In this document: piece after piece, positions 4,238 to 5,522 of the stretch | Position numbering within the stretch: the first letter of the stretch is position 1 | Layout: every line of letters starts with the position of its first letter | Assembly: GCA_947446335.1 (NCBI GenBank) | Contig: CANFGA010000244.1 | Location: 1 to 5,522, forward strand | Reading direction: 5' to 3' | Source: Oxalobacteraceae bacterium | Lineage (GTDB): Bacteria > Pseudomonadota > Gammaproteobacteria > Burkholderiales > Burkholderiaceae_D | Length of the DNA: 5,522 bases | Notes under the pieces: model-generated | Databases searched by the model: none | Told to the model about the DNA's origin: nothing | What the model saw: only the letters and a program-made list of their open reading frames with translations | Made by a program: the position numbers and the translations under genes

Positions 4238-5358
4238 CCGGCATTCGCTCAATGAGAGAGAAAAACAAGGGGATCATGGACGCCATCGACCAGCGCCGCG
4301 CGAGTGGTGAAGCGCCAGTTGGCAAGCCCGTTCCAGGTTCTCCACTGGAAGCCCGCACAGCACCTGGTCGCATGTTTGGTTTGCAAGCCACAATTCAGGC
4401 GGCTGAAACGCGAGCGGTTAACGCCGAAGCAGAACTAGCGGCACTGCGGCAAAGCGTCGGCACGGGAGGTGCGGACGATTCCGCCGCCCTGGCCACCGCT
4501 TCTACCCGCGTCAGCGAAGCAGAGGCTGCTTTGAAGGAAGCCGAAAAGGCGCTGCAAGTTGCGCTGAAAGACCATCCAGCACGCAAAGCCTTATTGTCGG
4601 ACCTGCACGAAGTGCCTGGTAGACGTCGTGTGCTCAGCAAAGAGCAGTACGAAGAGTTGCGCGAAAACTTACGAAACAATCCATTGGCAAACCCGATTGC
4701 AGTGCGTACCAGAGAAGCCGGTGGCTTTGAAGTGATCGCAGGACACAACCGCATTAGTTGCTACCGCGACTTGGGCCGGACTGAAATTGACATCAATCAG
4801 CTGGACCTGGACGACGACGAAACCGAACGCGCGGCGTTTTATTCGAATTTACTCGCCCCTGCCCTGCCCGATTATGAGAAATATATCGGTTTTAAAGCGC
4901 GCATGGCGCACAAAAATCTGAATCAAGCGCAGATTGCCGCCGAAGCGGGCATCGTGCCCTCAGCGGTTTCGCTGCTTTTATCGTTTGACGACTTGCCTCC
5001 TGATGCGCTGCTTGTCATCGCCTCAGCACGAGAACTGTTCGGCGCTGCGGCAGTGTACAAGCTAGCCATCGCAAGCAGAAAAGGCAAAGGAGAGAAGGTC
5101 ACCGAAGCTATCCAAAAAATAGCAACTGGCGAACTCACTCAAGTGGCTGCAGTTAAATTTGTAGATGCCCGCCCGGTAACGGATAGGCCAATGCGACCGA
5201 AACCCGTAACAATCAAGCAAGGTGCTCGAAAATATTGCGAAATCAGGCCGGGAACAAAAAACATACGGCTTGAATTTGCGACACAGGCTGAAGCAGATGC
5301 GGGTATGGCTGCTGTAATTGCTGCAATGCAGCAGTTAGCAGCAACAACACGCGAATAA
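4234..5358 (+). CDS. parB: ParB-family centromere-binding partition protein
   Basis: This 374-residue protein is the partner of the preceding ParA. The basic N-terminus (about 1-50, with REKNKGIMDAIDQRR and APGRMFG) is where ParBs of this type contact and stimulate ParA. Residues about 50-113 are rich in Ala, Glu and heptad-like leucines and are probably coiled coil. The ParB/Srx-like domain spans about 115-205, with LSKEQYEELRENLRNNPLAN and the box GHNRISCYRDLG (170-181), matching the GERR/GHRR nucleotide-pocket motif (here GHNR). NLLAPALPDYEKYIGF (205-220) leads into the helix-turn-helix LNQAQIAAEAGIVPSAVSLLL (229-249) that should read the centromere. Residues about 325-372 form the C-terminal dimerisation region. 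The Asn for Arg in GHNR means that CTP use cannot be assumed. No TGTTTCACGTGAAACA-type parS is present, so its site must be non-canonical. ATG 4234 is chosen for its ribosome site and ATGA overlap. Confidence 0.94.
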   Translation: MTGIRSMREKNKGIMDAIDQRRASGEAPVGKPVPGSPLEARTAPGRMFGLQATIQAAETRAVNAEAELAALRQSVGTGGADDSAALATASTRVSEAEAALKEAEKALQVALKDHPARKALLSDLHEVPGRRRVLSKEQYEELRENLRNNPLANPIAVRTREAGGFEVIAGHNRISCYRDLGRTEIDINQLDLDDDETERAAFYSNLLAPALPDYEKYIGFKARMAHKNLNQAQIAAEAGIVPSAVSLLLSFDDLPPDALLVIASARELFGAAAVYKLAIASRKGKGEKVTEAIQKIATGELTQVAAVKFVDARPVTDRPMRPKPVTIKQGARKYCEIRPGTKNIRLEFATQAEADAGMAAVIAAMQQLAATTRE

Positions 5359-5467
5359 GCTGGACCAAGTTGCCCGATAGGGTTTAGAGAAAATAGTTGG
5401 CAATACTCAAAACAAAGAAAATGTGAATGACAGAATAAAAAATAACCTGAGCTTGCACCCTAAATAG

Positions 5468-5495
5468 AAAAAGGCCCGTGCATCAACACGGGCCT
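5468..5495 (-). terminator. Intrinsic terminator for leftward transcription
   Basis: GGCCCGTG (5473-5480) and CACGGGCC (5487-5494) form a perfect 8-bp GC-rich stem with loop CATCAA, extended by A5472-T5495. AAAAA at 5468-5472 reads as TTTTT after the stem on the minus strand, giving a textbook terminator in that direction only. On the + strand the stem is followed by AAGAC, not a T-run, so it should not efficiently end parAB transcription. It implies a gene on the minus strand to the right of the window, converging on parB. A perfect dyad just after parB could alternatively be a centromere site. Confidence 0.75.
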
Positions 5496-5508
5496 AAGAC
5501 TAGGTCTT
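5496..5508. repeat. 13-bp palindrome abutting the terminator stem
   Basis: AAGAC, TAG, GTCTT: two perfect 5-bp arms around a 3-nt centre, starting on the base after the terminator hairpin. It may be a second small hairpin or a protein site. In P1-type systems parS lies just downstream of parB, so this pair of dyads is worth testing as a centromere, but nothing here proves it. Confidence 0.35.
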
Positions 5509-5522
5509 GCCAATAACTTCAC

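Overview
The window looks like plasmid or other mobile-element backbone from a GC-rich proteobacterium. The parA-parB pair and the overall codon use suggest a Burkholderiales-type betaproteobacterium. That assignment is an impression from protein style, not from any database match. No rRNA, tRNA, CRISPR array, transposase or canonical chromosomal parS was seen.

Layout, left to right. (1) Positions 3-545 (+): a membrane-anchored protein of unknown function that is open at the left edge of the window, so probably partial. A GC3-rich open frame (538-708) overlaps its end. (2) Positions about 709-1076: a gene-poor gap with several hairpins, a 10-codon mini-ORF behind a perfect AGGAGG, and one copy of a dispersed repeat. 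(3) Positions 1077-2276 (-): a complete AAA/P-loop ATPase with a C-terminal winged-helix region. Its predicted promoter overlaps a nearly perfect 35-bp palindrome. (4) Positions 2277-2986: a 710-bp intergenic region between divergent genes. It carries further copies of the dispersed repeat on both strands, an imperfect direct repeat, a candidate par promoter, a 27-bp inverted repeat and three tandem 10-bp repeats directly before parA. (5) Positions 2987-4237 and 4234-5358 (+): parA (Walker ATPase with an N-terminal DNA-binding domain) and parB (centromere-binding protein), joined by an ATGA overlap. (6) Positions 5359-5522: a short gap ending in a hairpin that works as an intrinsic terminator only for leftward transcription, followed at once by a second small palindrome.

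ParA and ParB should act together in active DNA segregation: ParB binds a centromere site, and ParA uses ATP on the nucleoid to position the ParB-DNA complex. The repeats just upstream of parA are the best candidates for the par operator and possibly the centromere. The divergent ATPase has its own tightly overlapped promoter and operator, and it lies between inverted copies of a dispersed repeat, so it may be a separately acquired, self-regulated accessory module next to the partition locus. This last interpretation is inference. All functional calls rest on motif reading alone.
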